A stretch of 64,000 nt of DNA from Planctomycetota bacterium (GTDB lineage Bacteria; Planctomycetota; UBA1135; GCA-002686595): positions 248,001-312,000 of the forward strand of contig JAEUHY010000053.1 in assembly GCA_016795325.1 (NCBI GenBank). Reading direction: 5' to 3'. Under the pieces are notes generated by a model. The model made no database searches. It saw only the letters and a list, made by a program, of their open reading frames with translations, and had not been told where the DNA came from. Shown one piece after another: positions 25,024 to 34,299 of this stretch (its first letter is position 1; each line of letters begins with the position of its first letter). The position numbers were made by a program, and so were the translations under genes.

Positions 25024-27189
25024 ATGAGCCTGCTCCTCGTCCCCCTCGCTCTCACCCTCCAAACGCCCCAAGAACCCGCTCGCCCGCCGGCCGCAACTGC
25101 GGAAGGCGAGGCCGAAGTCGGACAGACCGTGGTGCTCGCGCCGCGCTCGACGCAGCCGGCGACCGCCACCGCCGCGTCGGTGCAGGTGATCACCGCGCGG
25201 GAGCTTGCCGAAACCGGTGAGCGCTCGCTGCCGCGCGCGCTGGCCAAGACGACGGGTCTGTTCGTGCAGGAGACCAACCTCGGCGGCGGCGCGCCGATCC
25301 TGCGCGGCGTCATCGGCAACCAGGTGCTGATCGTGATCGACGGCGTGCGCCTGAACGACTCGACGACGCGCGGCGGGCCCAACCAATCGCTCAACGGCGT
25401 CGACCCGTCCACGATCGAACGTGTCGAGGTGATCCGCGGGCCGTCGTCGGTGCTCTACGGCTCCGACGCCTTGGGCGGCGCGATCCTGATCTGGACGCGC
25501 AACCGTGCGCCGCTCGGCGCGCGCGCCGACGGGGAAACCGCGGTGGTCGTCGGAGGAGGTTCGAGCGTGGGCTACAACAGCGCGAACGACGGCTGGCGCG
25601 GCGCGCTCGAAACCAACGGCGCCGCCGAAGACTTCGGCTGGGTCGCGATCGGGATGCTCCAGGACTGGGACGATCTCGAGGCCGCCAGCGGGACCGTCGC
25701 CAACACGGGTTACCACGGTCAGGCGTGGTTCGGCTCCTGGGACCAGGCGCTCGGCGCCGCGCGCAGCCTGCGCTTCACCGCCAGCCGCACACGCGACTTC
25801 GACGTGCCGCGCACGGACCGACTCAACGTGGGGTTCGGCCAGACCAACCCCGCGGACTCCGAGCACACCTTCAACGTGCAGGACCGCGAGCGCTACCAAC
25901 TCACCTACACCGACCGCTCCAGCGGCTTCTCGGACCAGATGCAGGCGCGCGTTTCGGTGCGCAAGTACCTCGAGCAGCGCACGCTGCGCTCGCTCAACTC
26001 GAGCACGCGGCGCCTCGAGTCGGACGAGACGCTGACGCTCGGACTGGGCGTCGACTGGCGCAAGGCGCTGGGCGAGTCCCAACTGCTGACCTGGGGCTTC
26101 GACGTCGACTACGACGACGTCGACTCGCTGCGCCGCAACGTCAACATCAACACCAACGCCTCGACGGCCGCCGCCGGCTCGTTTGCGCCGGACAGCAAGT
26201 TCCTCTCGAGCGGACTGTTCGTGCAGGACGAGATCTTCGCCACCGAGAACACCTCGATCACGGCCGGTCTGCGCTACTCGTTCTTCGATTTCGAGTTCCG
26301 CGACTTCACCACCGGTGCGGAGAGCGACGGCGACTTCGACGCGCTCACGGGCAGCCTCGCGGTGGGCCACGACTTCGGCTCGGGCGTACGCCTGGTCGGC
26401 ACGCTGGCGCAGGCCTTCCGCGCGCCGAACCTCGCCGACGTCGCGCGCACCGCGACGTTCGCGGGCGGCACCGAGTTGCCCAACGCCGACCTCGATCCCG
26501 AAGAGTCGCTCTACCAGGAGCTCGCGCTCGAAGTGCGACGCGACGGCTGGCAAGCTTCGCTGGGCGTGTACCACAACGTGATCGCGGACACGATCAGCCG
26601 CGTGCTGCAGTCCGACCCCAACGGCGTGCCCGGCTCGGGCGACGAGATCTACCAGCGCGTCAACGTCGGCGACGCCGAATACTTCGGCGTCGAGGCCCGC
26701 GGGCAAGTCCGGCTCGGCGAGAGCGATTCGCCGTTCCTCACCGGCGCGTACGTCGAATGGACGGACGGCGAGTTCGACGAGACGCTCGACCCGCTCAACG
26801 GTCAGACCGTGAACGACGTGCCGGCGACGCGCGTCCCGCCGCTGCACGGCAACCTGTGGCTGCGCTACGAACCGGGCGCGGCTTCTGGCGCGGCGCCGAG
26901 CCCGGACTCGCGCGTCCAACTCGGTTGGGTCGAGCTGTCGCTGTGGTGGTCGACCGAGCAGGACCAACTCTCGCCCTTCGACCTGGTCGACCCGCGCGTC
27001 GACCCCAACGGGACCGACGCCTGGGCGCGGCTGGACCTCGATGTCGGCGGACCGATCGGCTCCCCGGAGGCCGGCACGAGCTGGAACTTCGGCCTGCACA
27101 ACCTCACCGACACCGACTACCGCATCCACGGCTCGGGCTTCGACTCGCCGGGCTTCGCGGTGGTGGTGGGCTTGAGCACCCGCCGCTGA
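25024..27189 (+). CDS. TonB-dependent outer-membrane receptor
   Basis: A 721-residue protein. A short export leader is followed by a possible TonB box (QTVVLAP, about residues 37-43). The plug domain has VQVITARELAETGERSLPRAL, GGGAPILRGVIGNQVLIVID, GVRLNDS, STIERVEVIRGPSSVLYGSD and ALGGAI, all classic. A 22-strand-type barrel follows with repeated aromatic-rich strands and the landmark AQAFRAPNLADVARTA near residue 460. The last residues (GFAVVVGLSTRR) lack the terminal aromatic usual for barrel insertion. It imports a ferric chelate, cobalamin or other ligand. The tonB gene 37 bp downstream should supply energy. The ligand is not evident; no iron-uptake genes are near. Confidence 0.92.
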   Translation: MSLLLVPLALTLQTPQEPARPPAATAEGEAEVGQTVVLAPRSTQPATATAASVQVITARELAETGERSLPRALAKTTGLFVQETNLGGGAPILRGVIGNQVLIVIDGVRLNDSTTRGGPNQSLNGVDPSTIERVEVIRGPSSVLYGSDALGGAILIWTRNRAPLGARADGETAVVVGGGSSVGYNSANDGWRGALETNGAAEDFGWVAIGMLQDWDDLEAASGTVANTGYHGQAWFGSWDQALGAARSLRFTASRTRDFDVPRTDRLNVGFGQTNPADSEHTFNVQDRERYQLTYTDRSSGFSDQMQARVSVRKYLEQRTLRSLNSSTRRLESDETLTLGLGVDWRKALGESQLLTWGFDVDYDDVDSLRRNVNINTNASTAAAGSFAPDSKFLSSGLFVQDEIFATENTSITAGLRYSFFDFEFRDFTTGAESDGDFDALTGSLAVGHDFGSGVRLVGTLAQAFRAPNLADVARTATFAGGTELPNADLDPEESLYQELALEVRRDGWQASLGVYHNVIADTISRVLQSDPNGVPGSGDEIYQRVNVGDAEYFGVEARGQVRLGESDSPFLTGAYVEWTDGEFDETLDPLNGQTVNDVPATRVPPLHGNLWLRYEPGAASGAAPSPDSRVQLGWVELSLWWSTEQDQLSPFDLVDPRVDPNGTDAWARLDLDVGGPIGSPEAGTSWNFGLHNLTDTDYRIHGSGFDSPGFAVVVGLSTRR

Positions 27190-27226
27190 GCTCGCGCCGT
27201 GCGAGCCCCCGTGTAGAGTGAGACAG

Positions 27227-28033
27227 ATGCCGCCCCGCCTCGAGCGCCCGCTGCCGCCGCTGCTCGCGTTGCGTTTGCAGCGCCGGCGGCGCGGCGTCGG
27301 GCTGGCGGCGACTTCGGTTTCGCTCGTGGCGCACCTACTCGCCGCGGGCGGGCTGGTGTGGGTTACGTGGGCGTCGACGCGCGGCCCCGCGCTGCCGCGC
27401 TCGGTGGCGATCGCGGTCGTTGCGCCCCAAGACGCGCCGACGGACGTCCCGCTCCCGGCGCAGCAGCCGCTGGAGCTCGAGTGGGCCGAGCCCGAGGAGC
27501 CCCAGGCGCTCGAAGTGCCCTTCGAAGCGACGCCCGCCGACGAGTCGCGGTTCGACCCGCAGTTCGACGAGGTGCGCGAGCCGACGCGGGCGATCGCACG
27601 CTGGATGAGCACGCCGCTTTCACCCGGCGCGCGCACCAGCGGCGCTCCGCTGGGCGCACTCGCCGGCTCGGGCGGGGGCGAAACGCCGCCGCTCGTCGAA
27701 CTCAGTCCGCCGGTCGCCGCCGAGGAGCCCGCGGCGCCCGCTGCTGCGGAGGATGTCGACGGATTGACCCACGCCGTGTTGGTGCACGCGCCCGACCCGA
27801 TCTACCCGGCGGCGTCGCTCCGCTTGCGCGAGCAGGGCGCGACGCTGCTGCGGCTGCACGTGGATGAGTTCGGCGCCGTGCGCGATGTCGAGGTCGTCCG
27901 CTCGAGCGGTTCGACGCGCCTGGATCGCGCCGCCGCGGAGGGCGTGCGCGCCTGGCGCTTTGAGCCGGCCCGTCGCGGCGACGCGCCGCTCGCGACCAGC
28001 GTGCTGCACCAAGTCACCTTCAAGTTGGATTGA
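27227..28033 (+). CDS. TonB family energy transducer
   Basis: A 268-residue protein with a basic N-terminus and one membrane anchor (VSLVAHLLAAGGLVWVTW, residues about 28-45). A long Pro/Glu-rich periplasmic spacer follows. The C-terminal TonB domain has YPAASLRLREQGATLLRLHV, then VEVVRSSGSTRLDRAA and VRAWRFEPA. TonB carries proton-motive force from ExbB-ExbD to outer-membrane receptors. exbB and exbD are not in the window. It lies immediately downstream of a receptor gene and very likely shares its transcript. ATG 27227 is taken; GTG 27218 would add three residues. Confidence 0.9.
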   Translation: MPPRLERPLPPLLALRLQRRRRGVGLAATSVSLVAHLLAAGGLVWVTWASTRGPALPRSVAIAVVAPQDAPTDVPLPAQQPLELEWAEPEEPQALEVPFEATPADESRFDPQFDEVREPTRAIARWMSTPLSPGARTSGAPLGALAGSGGGETPPLVELSPPVAAEEPAAPAAAEDVDGLTHAVLVHAPDPIYPAASLRLREQGATLLRLHVDEFGAVRDVEVVRSSGSTRLDRAAAEGVRAWRFEPARRGDAPLATSVLHQVTFKLD

Positions 28034-28080
28034 TCCGCTGGACGCCCGCGCGGCCGTCGCGGCCGCAGGAAGAACTCGCG

Positions 28081-28698
28081 ATGAGCCTCAGCATTCCTTC
28101 GCACGCGGAGTGGCAGCGCTTCAAGGAGAGCTTCGGCATCCCCAAGGGCGCGGTCAGCGGCATCAACCTCGGCGAAGAGCTCGAGCGCTGGAGCCGCGGC
28201 ATGTCGCGCGACTTCAAGCGCAACGCGGAGCTCGCCAAGACGCTCGAGAACAAGCTCGCCGACTACCTGAAGCGTCTGGACGCCAAGAAGGTCACCAAGC
28301 GCTCGCACAGCGAGTTCAAGAGCGAGTTCACGACCAAGTACCTGCTCGTGGCCAACCGCGTGGTCGAGGAGATGTCGGCCATGGCGGGCGAGCGCGAGGC
28401 CTACAAGGGCCGGCTCGAACTGCTGTGGCGCGAGGCCGCGCGCATTCGCAAGGGCGTGACGTTGAGCGCGCTGCAGACGTTTCGCTCCGGCGCTGTGCGT
28501 GGGCAGCTGGCGGTCGCGGCGAACGTCAAGGGCTACAACCCGCAGGACCAGATCCAGCTGTGGAAGGGGATCGACGACACGATCAACAACCTCAACTCGA
28601 GCCATCCGCAGGCGACGCTCGACGAGGTCGCGCGTCTGGTCGAGGTCACGGCGGCGAAGTCGAAGGAAGTCGCGCGCTCGAGCGGTTTGGTTTCCTGA
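28081..28698 (+). CDS. Conserved-looking alpha-helical protein of unknown function
   Basis: A 205-residue soluble protein, Lys/Glu-rich and almost wholly helical in character, for example RWSRGMSRDFKRNAELAKTL and VARLVEVTAAKSKEVARSSG. There is no signal peptide or membrane helix. It begins MSLSIPSHAEWQRFKESFGI. A purine-rich AGGAAGAA lies 9 bp before the ATG, one of the few good ribosome sites in the window. It follows tonB by 47 bp and is probably cotranscribed with it. Its amino-acid composition is less Arg/Ala-skewed than shadow frames, which supports it being real. I do not recognise a family. Confidence 0.72.
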   Translation: MSLSIPSHAEWQRFKESFGIPKGAVSGINLGEELERWSRGMSRDFKRNAELAKTLENKLADYLKRLDAKKVTKRSHSEFKSEFTTKYLLVANRVVEEMSAMAGEREAYKGRLELLWREAARIRKGVTLSALQTFRSGAVRGQLAVAANVKGYNPQDQIQLWKGIDDTINNLNSSHPQATLDEVARLVEVTAAKSKEVARSSGLVS

Positions 28699-28713
28699 GC
28701 TCGCGCGGCGCAC

Positions 28714-30759
28714 TCACGCGCGGCGCAGCACGAGATGGCCGCCGCGCACGACGCGCGCGCTCCAACCCGGCGGCACGCAGGTGACCCCCGAGAACTCTTC
28801 GATCACGGCCGGCCCGCTGATGCGTGCGTCGCTCGCCAGCGCTTCGCGCCGCAGCACACGCGCCAGGACCGAGCGCGGAGCGCCGCTCGCGCTCGGGAAC
28901 CACACGCGGCGCGGCGCGCGCTCGGCTTCCGCGCTGTGCGCCGCGGCCAGTCTCGCGCGCGGAGCGGCGCGGCGCGCGAGCGCGCGCACCGCGAGGTTGA
29001 CGAGTTCGATCGGCGCTTGCGGGAGTGCGTAGCCGTAGAGCTGCGCGTGGCGGCGATGGAAGGCGCGCGCGGTTGCGGCCTGCGTGCGCGCCGCCGCCAG
29101 GCGCAACTCGAACGATTGGCCCTCGTAGCGCAGCTCGAGAAAGCTCTCGAGCTCGATGCTCGCCGCAACGACGCCTTCGTCGAGCAGTTCTTCGCGCGCG
29201 GCGCGTTCGAGCTTAGCGCGGAGCGCCGCGAGTTCGCGCGCACCCACGCTCGCGAAGGGCCGCAGCACGCTTTGCGAGCGTTCCGCGACGGCGTGGGCGC
29301 TCGCCATTCCGAGCGCGGAGAGCACTCCCGGCGCGAAGGGCACGATCGCGCAGGGCGATTCGAGTTGGGCGGCGAGGTCCGCGGCGTGCAGGCCGCCGGC
29401 GCCGCCGAAGGCGACCAGGGGCGTGTCGCGCGGATCTTCGCCGCGTTGCAGCGTCATCACGCCCAGCGCTCGGCGCATGGCGGCGTTGGCGATGTCGACG
29501 GCGGCGAGCGCAGCCTCGCGCGGCTTCACGCCCAGACCCTTCGCCAAGCGTTCGAAGGCGCGCTCGACGGCGTCGAGGTCGAGCGGCAGGCGGCCGCCGA
29601 GGAATTCGCCGGGCGCGACGCGGCCGAGCAGCACGTGCGCGTCGGTCAGCGTGAGCTGTTCGCCGCGGCCGTAGCACACCGGCCCGGGGTCCGCGCCCGC
29701 GCTCTGCGGGCCGACGCGCAGCACGCCGCCGCGCTCGCGCTGGAGCAGCGAGCCGCCGCCGCAGCCGATGGTGTGCAGGTCGAGCGCCGGAACGCCGATG
29801 GGGTGGCCGGCGACGACGCTCGTGCGCACCGGCTCGGCAAGCGCGCCGCGCGTGCGCTGGAACGACACGTCGGCGCTCGTCCCGCCGATGTCGAGGCCGA
29901 CCATGGAGGCGAAGCCCGCTTCGCGCGCCGCGCGCGCCGCGCCGAGCACGCCGCCCGCCGGTCCCGAGAGCAGGATGCGCACCGGTTCGCGCGCCGCGCG
30001 CTCGGCGCCGATGCGGCCGCCGCTGGAGCGCATCAGGCTGAGCGCCGTGTCGCCCAGCGCGCCGCGCAGCCGCTCGAGGTACCCGCTCACGACCGGCGTC
30101 AGCGCCGCGTTGACGACCGCGGTCGAAAAACGCTCGTACTCGCGGTGCTCGCGCACCAGGCCCGCGGAGCTAGTCACCGGAACGCCGAGTTCGGCGAGCG
30201 CTCGCGCGATCCGCTCTTCGGGGCGCGGGTCGGCGTAGGAGTGCAGCAGCAGCACTGCGATCGCCTCCGGACGCGCGGCGCGCAGGCGGCGCACCAGACG
30301 CGCGAGCTGCTCGGCGCTGGGCCGCTGGACCTCGAGGCAGCGGCGCGGATCGTGCGGGTCGGGCCAGCTGCGCTGCTCGATCTCGAAGCGCAGTTCGCGC
30401 GGCACGAGCGGCGGCGGTTTCTCCGGGTGCAGCGCGTAGAGCTCGGGCCGGTCCTGGCGGCCGATCTCGATCAGGTCCGCGAAGCCGGCGTTCGTGACCA
30501 GCGCCGTGCGCGCGACCGCGCCGGTGAGCAGCGCGTTGAGCGCCACCGTCGAGCCATGCACCACGTGCACGCCCGCGCGCGCGCCGGCGCTGGCGCGCCC
30601 CAGGCGCTCGAGTCCGGCCAAGAGCGCTTGTTCGGGCGCGTGCGGCGTGCTGGGCACTTTTTCGCAGTGCAGCGCGCCGCCCTCGAGTTCGACCAGGTCG
30701 GTGAACGTCCCGCCCGTGTCGACTCCGATCGTCACCCGCTCGCCTGCGCGCCTCGCCAT
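28714..30759 (-). CDS. Hydantoinase/oxoprolinase subunit A-like protein
   Basis: The 681-residue protein has the actin-like ATPase fold of HyuA. The N-terminal domain begins VTIGVDTGGTFTDLVELEGG, and HVVHGSTVALNALLTGAVA and LVTNAGFADLIEIGRQDRP follow. The core has ILLSGPAGGVLGAARAA, MVGLDIGGTSADVSF, HTIGCGGGSLL and GPQSAGADPGPVCYGRGEQLT. HyuA works with HyuB in ATP-dependent opening of 5-oxoproline or hydantoins, or as acetone/acetophenone carboxylase subunits. No HyuB gene is adjacent, so the partner lies elsewhere or the protein acts alone. It is convergent with the helical unknown gene (15 bp apart) and divergent from plsY (38 bp). Confidence 0.9.
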   Translation of the reverse strand: MARRAGERVTIGVDTGGTFTDLVELEGGALHCEKVPSTPHAPEQALLAGLERLGRASAGARAGVHVVHGSTVALNALLTGAVARTALVTNAGFADLIEIGRQDRPELYALHPEKPPPLVPRELRFEIEQRSWPDPHDPRRCLEVQRPSAEQLARLVRRLRAARPEAIAVLLLHSYADPRPEERIARALAELGVPVTSSAGLVREHREYERFSTAVVNAALTPVVSGYLERLRGALGDTALSLMRSSGGRIGAERAAREPVRILLSGPAGGVLGAARAAREAGFASMVGLDIGGTSADVSFQRTRGALAEPVRTSVVAGHPIGVPALDLHTIGCGGGSLLQRERGGVLRVGPQSAGADPGPVCYGRGEQLTLTDAHVLLGRVAPGEFLGGRLPLDLDAVERAFERLAKGLGVKPREAALAAVDIANAAMRRALGVMTLQRGEDPRDTPLVAFGGAGGLHAADLAAQLESPCAIVPFAPGVLSALGMASAHAVAERSQSVLRPFASVGARELAALRAKLERAAREELLDEGVVAASIELESFLELRYEGQSFELRLAAARTQAATARAFHRRHAQLYGYALPQAPIELVNLAVRALARRAAPRARLAAAHSAEAERAPRRVWFPSASGAPRSVLARVLRREALASDARISGPAVIEEFSGVTCVPPGWSARVVRGGHLVLRRA

Positions 30760-30797
30760 TCCCGCGCGAGTGTACGTTGCTACTCTCTGCGCCCCGC

Positions 30798-31451
30798 ATG
30801 CCGCTCCAGGCCGACTCCGTGGGCGTTTCGCTCGCCCTTGTGCTCGCCTACCTCGTCGGCTCGGTCCCGTGGGGGCTGGTGCTCGTGCGCCTGGTCAAGG
30901 GCATCGACCTGCGCACGGTCGGCAGCGGCAACATCGGCGCGACGAACGCGATGCGCGCCGCCGGCAAGCCGGTCGGTCTCGCGGTTTTCGCGCTCGACTT
31001 CCTCAAGGGCTGGGCCGCCGTCGCGTTGTGCGCCGGAGAGTTGGTCGGCGAGGGACCGCTGACGCCGCTGGCCGCCGCGTGTGGCGCGGCGAGCGTGCTC
31101 GGCCATTGTTTTCCGGTGTGGCTGCGCTTTCGCGGCGGCAAGGGCGTGGCGACCGGTTGCGGCGCGCTGGTCGCGGTCGATCCGCTGATCTGGGTGATCG
31201 GCGGCGCCGTGTGGCTGGTCACGCTGGCGCTTTCGCGCTGGGTCGGACTCGCTTCGATCGCGATGGGCCTCGCCTTTCCTATCGCCGCCTGGTGGCGCAC
31301 CGGAGAGCACGGCGCGGCGCCTACCGTGGGCGCGGCGTTGCTCGCGCTCTTGATCCTGGTGCGCCATCGCTCGAACATGCGTCGCATGCTCCAAGGCGAC
31401 GAACCCAAAGTGTTCTCCAAGCCGCGCGCGGCCGGTGAGAAGCGTGGCTGA
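30798..31451 (+). CDS. plsY: Acyl-phosphate glycerol-3-phosphate acyltransferase
   Basis: PlsY makes lysophosphatidic acid from acyl-phosphate and glycerol 3-phosphate, the first step of phospholipid synthesis in most bacteria. The 217-residue inner-membrane protein has the three conserved loops: YLVGSVPWGLVL, TVGSGNIGATNAMRAAGKP (glycerol-phosphate binding) and FRGGKGVATGCGA. ATG 30798 is used because the membrane segment starts soon after. The 3' end overlaps gpsA by 8-17 bp. That places the enzyme and the maker of its substrate in one operon. Confidence 0.95.
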   Translation: MPLQADSVGVSLALVLAYLVGSVPWGLVLVRLVKGIDLRTVGSGNIGATNAMRAAGKPVGLAVFALDFLKGWAAVALCAGELVGEGPLTPLAAACGAASVLGHCFPVWLRFRGGKGVATGCGALVAVDPLIWVIGGAVWLVTLALSRWVGLASIAMGLAFPIAAWWRTGEHGAAPTVGAALLALLILVRHRSNMRRMLQGDEPKVFSKPRAAGEKRG

Positions 31452-32478
31452 GCCGCGTCACTCAGGCGCGTTCCGCCGCGCGGTCGTCATGGGAGACGGC
31501 GGCTGGGGCACGGCGCTGGCGCTGCTGCTCCTGCGCCGCGGACTGGAAGTGACGCTGTGGGGCAATTCGCGCGAGTACGTCGAGGAACTGCAGCGCAAGC
31601 GCGAGAACCTGCGCTACCTGCCCGGAGTGAAGCTGCCCGAGCGGCTGCGTCTGTGCGCCGATCCTTCGATGGCCTGCGAGAACGCGGACCTGCTCGTGAG
31701 CGCGACGCCGACGCAGTACCTGCGCGGCGTCGCAGCACGCTTCGAAGACGTGCTCGACGGCGAAACGCCGATCGTTTCGGCGAGCAAGGGACTCGAGATC
31801 GAGACCCTCAAGCGTCCGACCGAGATTCTGTTCGACGTGTTCGGCGAGCGGCGCATGTGCGTGCTGTCCGGGCCGAGCCACGCCGAAGAGGTTGCGCAGC
31901 TCAAGCCGGCGACCGTGGTCGCGGCAGCGCACGACGCCGACTTCGCCGCCGACGTGCAGGACGCCTTCAGCGGCGAGTCGTTCCGCGTCTACACCAGCAC
32001 CGATCCGATCGGCGTGGAGCTCGGCGGCGCGCTGAAGAACGTCATCGCCGTCGCGGCGGGCATCAGCGACGGACTCAACTTGGGCGACAACGCGAAAGCG
32101 GCGCTCGTGACGCGCGGCATGGTCGAGATCGCGCGGGCCGGCGTGGCGCGCGGCGCGCGCATGGAGACGTTCTTCGGGCTCGCCGGCATCGGCGACCTCG
32201 TCACGACCTGCTGCTCGCGCCATTCGCGCAACCGCGCGCTCGGCGAAGCGATCGGGCGCGGCGAAAGCCTCGAGTCGATCCTGGCGCGCACCCGCACGGT
32301 CGCCGAGGGCGTGTGGACCACCAAGGCCCTGTTCGGGCCCGAATCGGAGCTCGGCAACGTCTCGATGCCGATCGCGGCCGAGGTGCACGCGGTGCTCTTC
32401 GAAGGCAAACACGCACGCGACGCCGTGGGCGATCTCATGCGGCGCGAGCCCACTCCCGAAATGAAGGGGCTTGCTTAA
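31435..32478 (+). CDS. gpsA: Glycerol-3-phosphate dehydrogenase [NAD(P)+]
   Basis: GpsA reduces dihydroxyacetone phosphate to sn-glycerol 3-phosphate for lipid synthesis. The 347-residue protein has the nucleotide-binding turn VVMGDGGWGTALALLLLRRG, then SASKGLEIETL, CVLSGPSHAEEVAQLKPA and the catalytic-Lys segment ELGGALKNVIAVAAGISDGL. FFGLAGIGDLVTTCCSRHSRN completes the signature. Starts at GTG 31435 or GTG 31444 both overlap the end of plsY; 31435 is given. PlsY uses its product, so pathway and position agree. Confidence 0.95.
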   Translation: MRSVAEPRHSGAFRRAVVMGDGGWGTALALLLLRRGLEVTLWGNSREYVEELQRKRENLRYLPGVKLPERLRLCADPSMACENADLLVSATPTQYLRGVAARFEDVLDGETPIVSASKGLEIETLKRPTEILFDVFGERRMCVLSGPSHAEEVAQLKPATVVAAAHDADFAADVQDAFSGESFRVYTSTDPIGVELGGALKNVIAVAAGISDGLNLGDNAKAALVTRGMVEIARAGVARGARMETFFGLAGIGDLVTTCCSRHSRNRALGEAIGRGESLESILARTRTVAEGVWTTKALFGPESELGNVSMPIAAEVHAVLFEGKHARDAVGDLMRREPTPEMKGLA

Positions 32479-32485
32479 GCACTGC

Positions 32486-32881
32486 ATGGAACCGCTCCAA
32501 GGCTTCGTCGTCTTCTTGCTCGTCACCGTCGCGCTGCTCGTCGCGACCGTCGTCACCGGGCTCACCGCGCGGCTGAAGCCGCACCTGGTGCTCGTGGCTT
32601 GCACGGTCGTGTCGCTGGGCGTCGCGATCTACTACGCCGAGCAACTGGGCGAGCAGTACGACCTCGAAGCGGCGGGCGCGATCAAGGACGTGCACTTGGC
32701 GCTGGCGAAGATCGCCACGCTCTCGTACCTGGCGCCGATCGCGAGCGGAATCGCGACCCTGCGCAACCGCGCGCGCAAGAAGCTGCACCTGGTGCTCGCG
32801 CTCACCACCGTCGCGTTGACCGTCGCCGCGGCGGTCACGGGCACGTGGATGATCCTCGCCGCCGAACCGCTCGTGAAGTGA
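32486..32881 (+). CDS. Small four-helix membrane protein
   Basis: A 131-residue protein with four likely membrane helices: GFVVFLLVTVALLVATVVTG, HLVLVACTVVSLGVAIYYA, ATLSYLAPIASGIATL and LVLALTTVALTVAAAVTGTW. A charged loop separates helices 2 and 3. It starts 8 bp after gpsA and probably shares its transcript. It resembles the small DUF420/YozB-like membrane proteins in size and helix spacing, but that is not certain. It is convergent with the next membrane protein, only 10 bp away. Confidence 0.75.
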   Translation: MEPLQGFVVFLLVTVALLVATVVTGLTARLKPHLVLVACTVVSLGVAIYYAEQLGEQYDLEAAGAIKDVHLALAKIATLSYLAPIASGIATLRNRARKKLHLVLALTTVALTVAAAVTGTWMILAAEPLVK

Positions 32882-32891
32882 CGCGCGCGCC

Positions 32892-33212
32892 TCAGCGCAG
32901 CTTGAGCGCTAGGTAGGGCAGAACGAGCATCATTCCGTTGGCGGCGAGCGGGATCGCAGCGAGCAGCAGCCAGGCGGTCTTGGCGCGCAGCGTCAGGAAC
33001 GCGAGCAGGAAGCCGGGCGCCGTGAAGGCGCTCGCGAGCATCCACACGGCGCCGAGGCCGGGCGCGCTCTCCGGTTCGACGTAGCGCCACACCAGCGCCG
33101 CACCCCACACGGCCGCGCCGAAGGTGGCGAGTGTCATCGCCACCATCCACGTGCGGTGGCGACGGCGCGCCGCGGCGGGGGCGGCGTACAGGCGTCGAAG
33201 GGGGCGCGGCAT
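32892..33212 (-). CDS. Small membrane protein, unknown
   Basis: A 106-residue protein beginning MPRPLRRLYAAPAAARRR. About three hydrophobic helices follow: WMVAMTLATFGAAVWGAALV, MLASAFTAPGFLLAFLTL and WLLLAAIPLAANGMMLVLPY. The start at 33212 is the first ATG after the region holding tRNA-Pro on the other strand. The longer frame upstream reads through the tRNA and is rejected. No family is recognised. Confidence 0.65.
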   Translation of the reverse strand: MPRPLRRLYAAPAAARRRHRTWMVAMTLATFGAAVWGAALVWRYVEPESAPGLGAVWMLASAFTAPGFLLAFLTLRAKTAWLLLAAIPLAANGMMLVLPYLALKLR

Positions 33213-33344
33213 CGGGCGCGCATTGTGGGCCGCAGGGCCCAGGGCTCCAACTCGACTTCGCCGGCGCGCGGGCGGGCGATGGCGCCGGGCGGGCCCGCGC
33301 CGTACACTTTTCCCCCCTTGCCCCTCGGGCAGGGTCCATCGGGT

Positions 33345-33423
<79 letters not shown>

Positions 33424-33514
33424 CTTTGGTGCTGGCCAACTTGTGTGGGCCAAACTCCGCGGACCAGCTCTCGGCGGACCGGCGTCCGCCAGGGCAGTTG
33501 CGGCGAGTGCTGGA

Positions 33515-34186
33515 GTGGAGACGAATCCAGCGGTCCGGGTCCTGTTCGCGAACGATCTGTTCGTCGAGAACGAGGTCTTCTCGCTCGGCCACGCTCTCGC
33601 GCGCGGGCCGATCGCGATCGGGGGAGTCACGTGGCTGCTCTCGGACGTCCATCCGCTGGAAGCGCACGCTCGGGCGCTCGAAGTTGCGGTCGCGGACCTG
33701 CGCTGCGTGAGCGCCGAGCGCCGGCTGGCGCTTCTGTGCGCGCTTGGGGCCGCCCCGCCGACGCGCATCCCACGCCATCTGAGGCTGTGGAAGGCGCTCG
33801 AGCACCGCAAGGTCCCGTTGCCGGAAGGGCGGAGGAGCGCGGAGTTCTGCGCCGGGGACGAGTCCGCGCAGAGTTGGTTCGGCGGAATCGCGTTCGAGCT
33901 ATCGGATGTGCAGCGCGCAGCCGCGGCGGTCGACGATGGAGGCGTCGCAGCGCTGGTCGTGGCATTGCCGACCGCTGCGCTTGCCGAACTCGACACGCTC
34001 CTCAGCTCCGGGTGGTCCACTGACTACGGAATGCACGCGCTGCCTCAGGCGCTTGTCGACTGGGTCGTGGCGCGCGAGGGGATCGTGTTCCTCTTCGTCG
34101 GGCGCTTCGACGATCGTGAGGCTGGCGTCACCGGCTTCGCCGCGCCGGCGCTCGTCGACGAGTTGCGCCTGCGCCGCGCACAGTGA
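33515..34186 (+). CDS. Orphan protein of unknown function
   Basis: A 223-residue soluble protein beginning, after a GTG start, with ETNPAVRVLFANDLFVENE. It has an alpha/beta look (VTWLLSDVHPLEAHARALEV, VAALVVALPTAALAELDTLL, GIVFLFVGRFDDRE). No domain is recognised. The start is uncertain because the frame is open back through the tRNA-Pro gene; GTG 33515 is the first start that leaves the tRNA intact and has protein-like sequence after it. Its position 92 bp behind a tRNA and beside another orphan suggests accessory or recently acquired DNA, but no integrase is seen. Confidence 0.55.
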   Translation: METNPAVRVLFANDLFVENEVFSLGHALARGPIAIGGVTWLLSDVHPLEAHARALEVAVADLRCVSAERRLALLCALGAAPPTRIPRHLRLWKALEHRKVPLPEGRRSAEFCAGDESAQSWFGGIAFELSDVQRAAAAVDDGGVAALVVALPTAALAELDTLLSSGWSTDYGMHALPQALVDWVVAREGIVFLFVGRFDDREAGVTGFAAPALVDELRLRRAQ

Positions 34187-34299
34187 GGCGTCGCTCCGCG
34201 CCGAGCGGTCCGCAACGCACGCCCTCGCACAGATTCCACAGCGCGGCTGATTCCGGCGCGTTGACGTAACTGCGGGGCGGCGATGGAGTGAGCTGTGTC

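Noticed and set aside
28714..31062. 775-codon plus-strand frame opposite the HyuA-like gene
   Set aside because: Antisense shadow of a protein with clear HyuA motifs.
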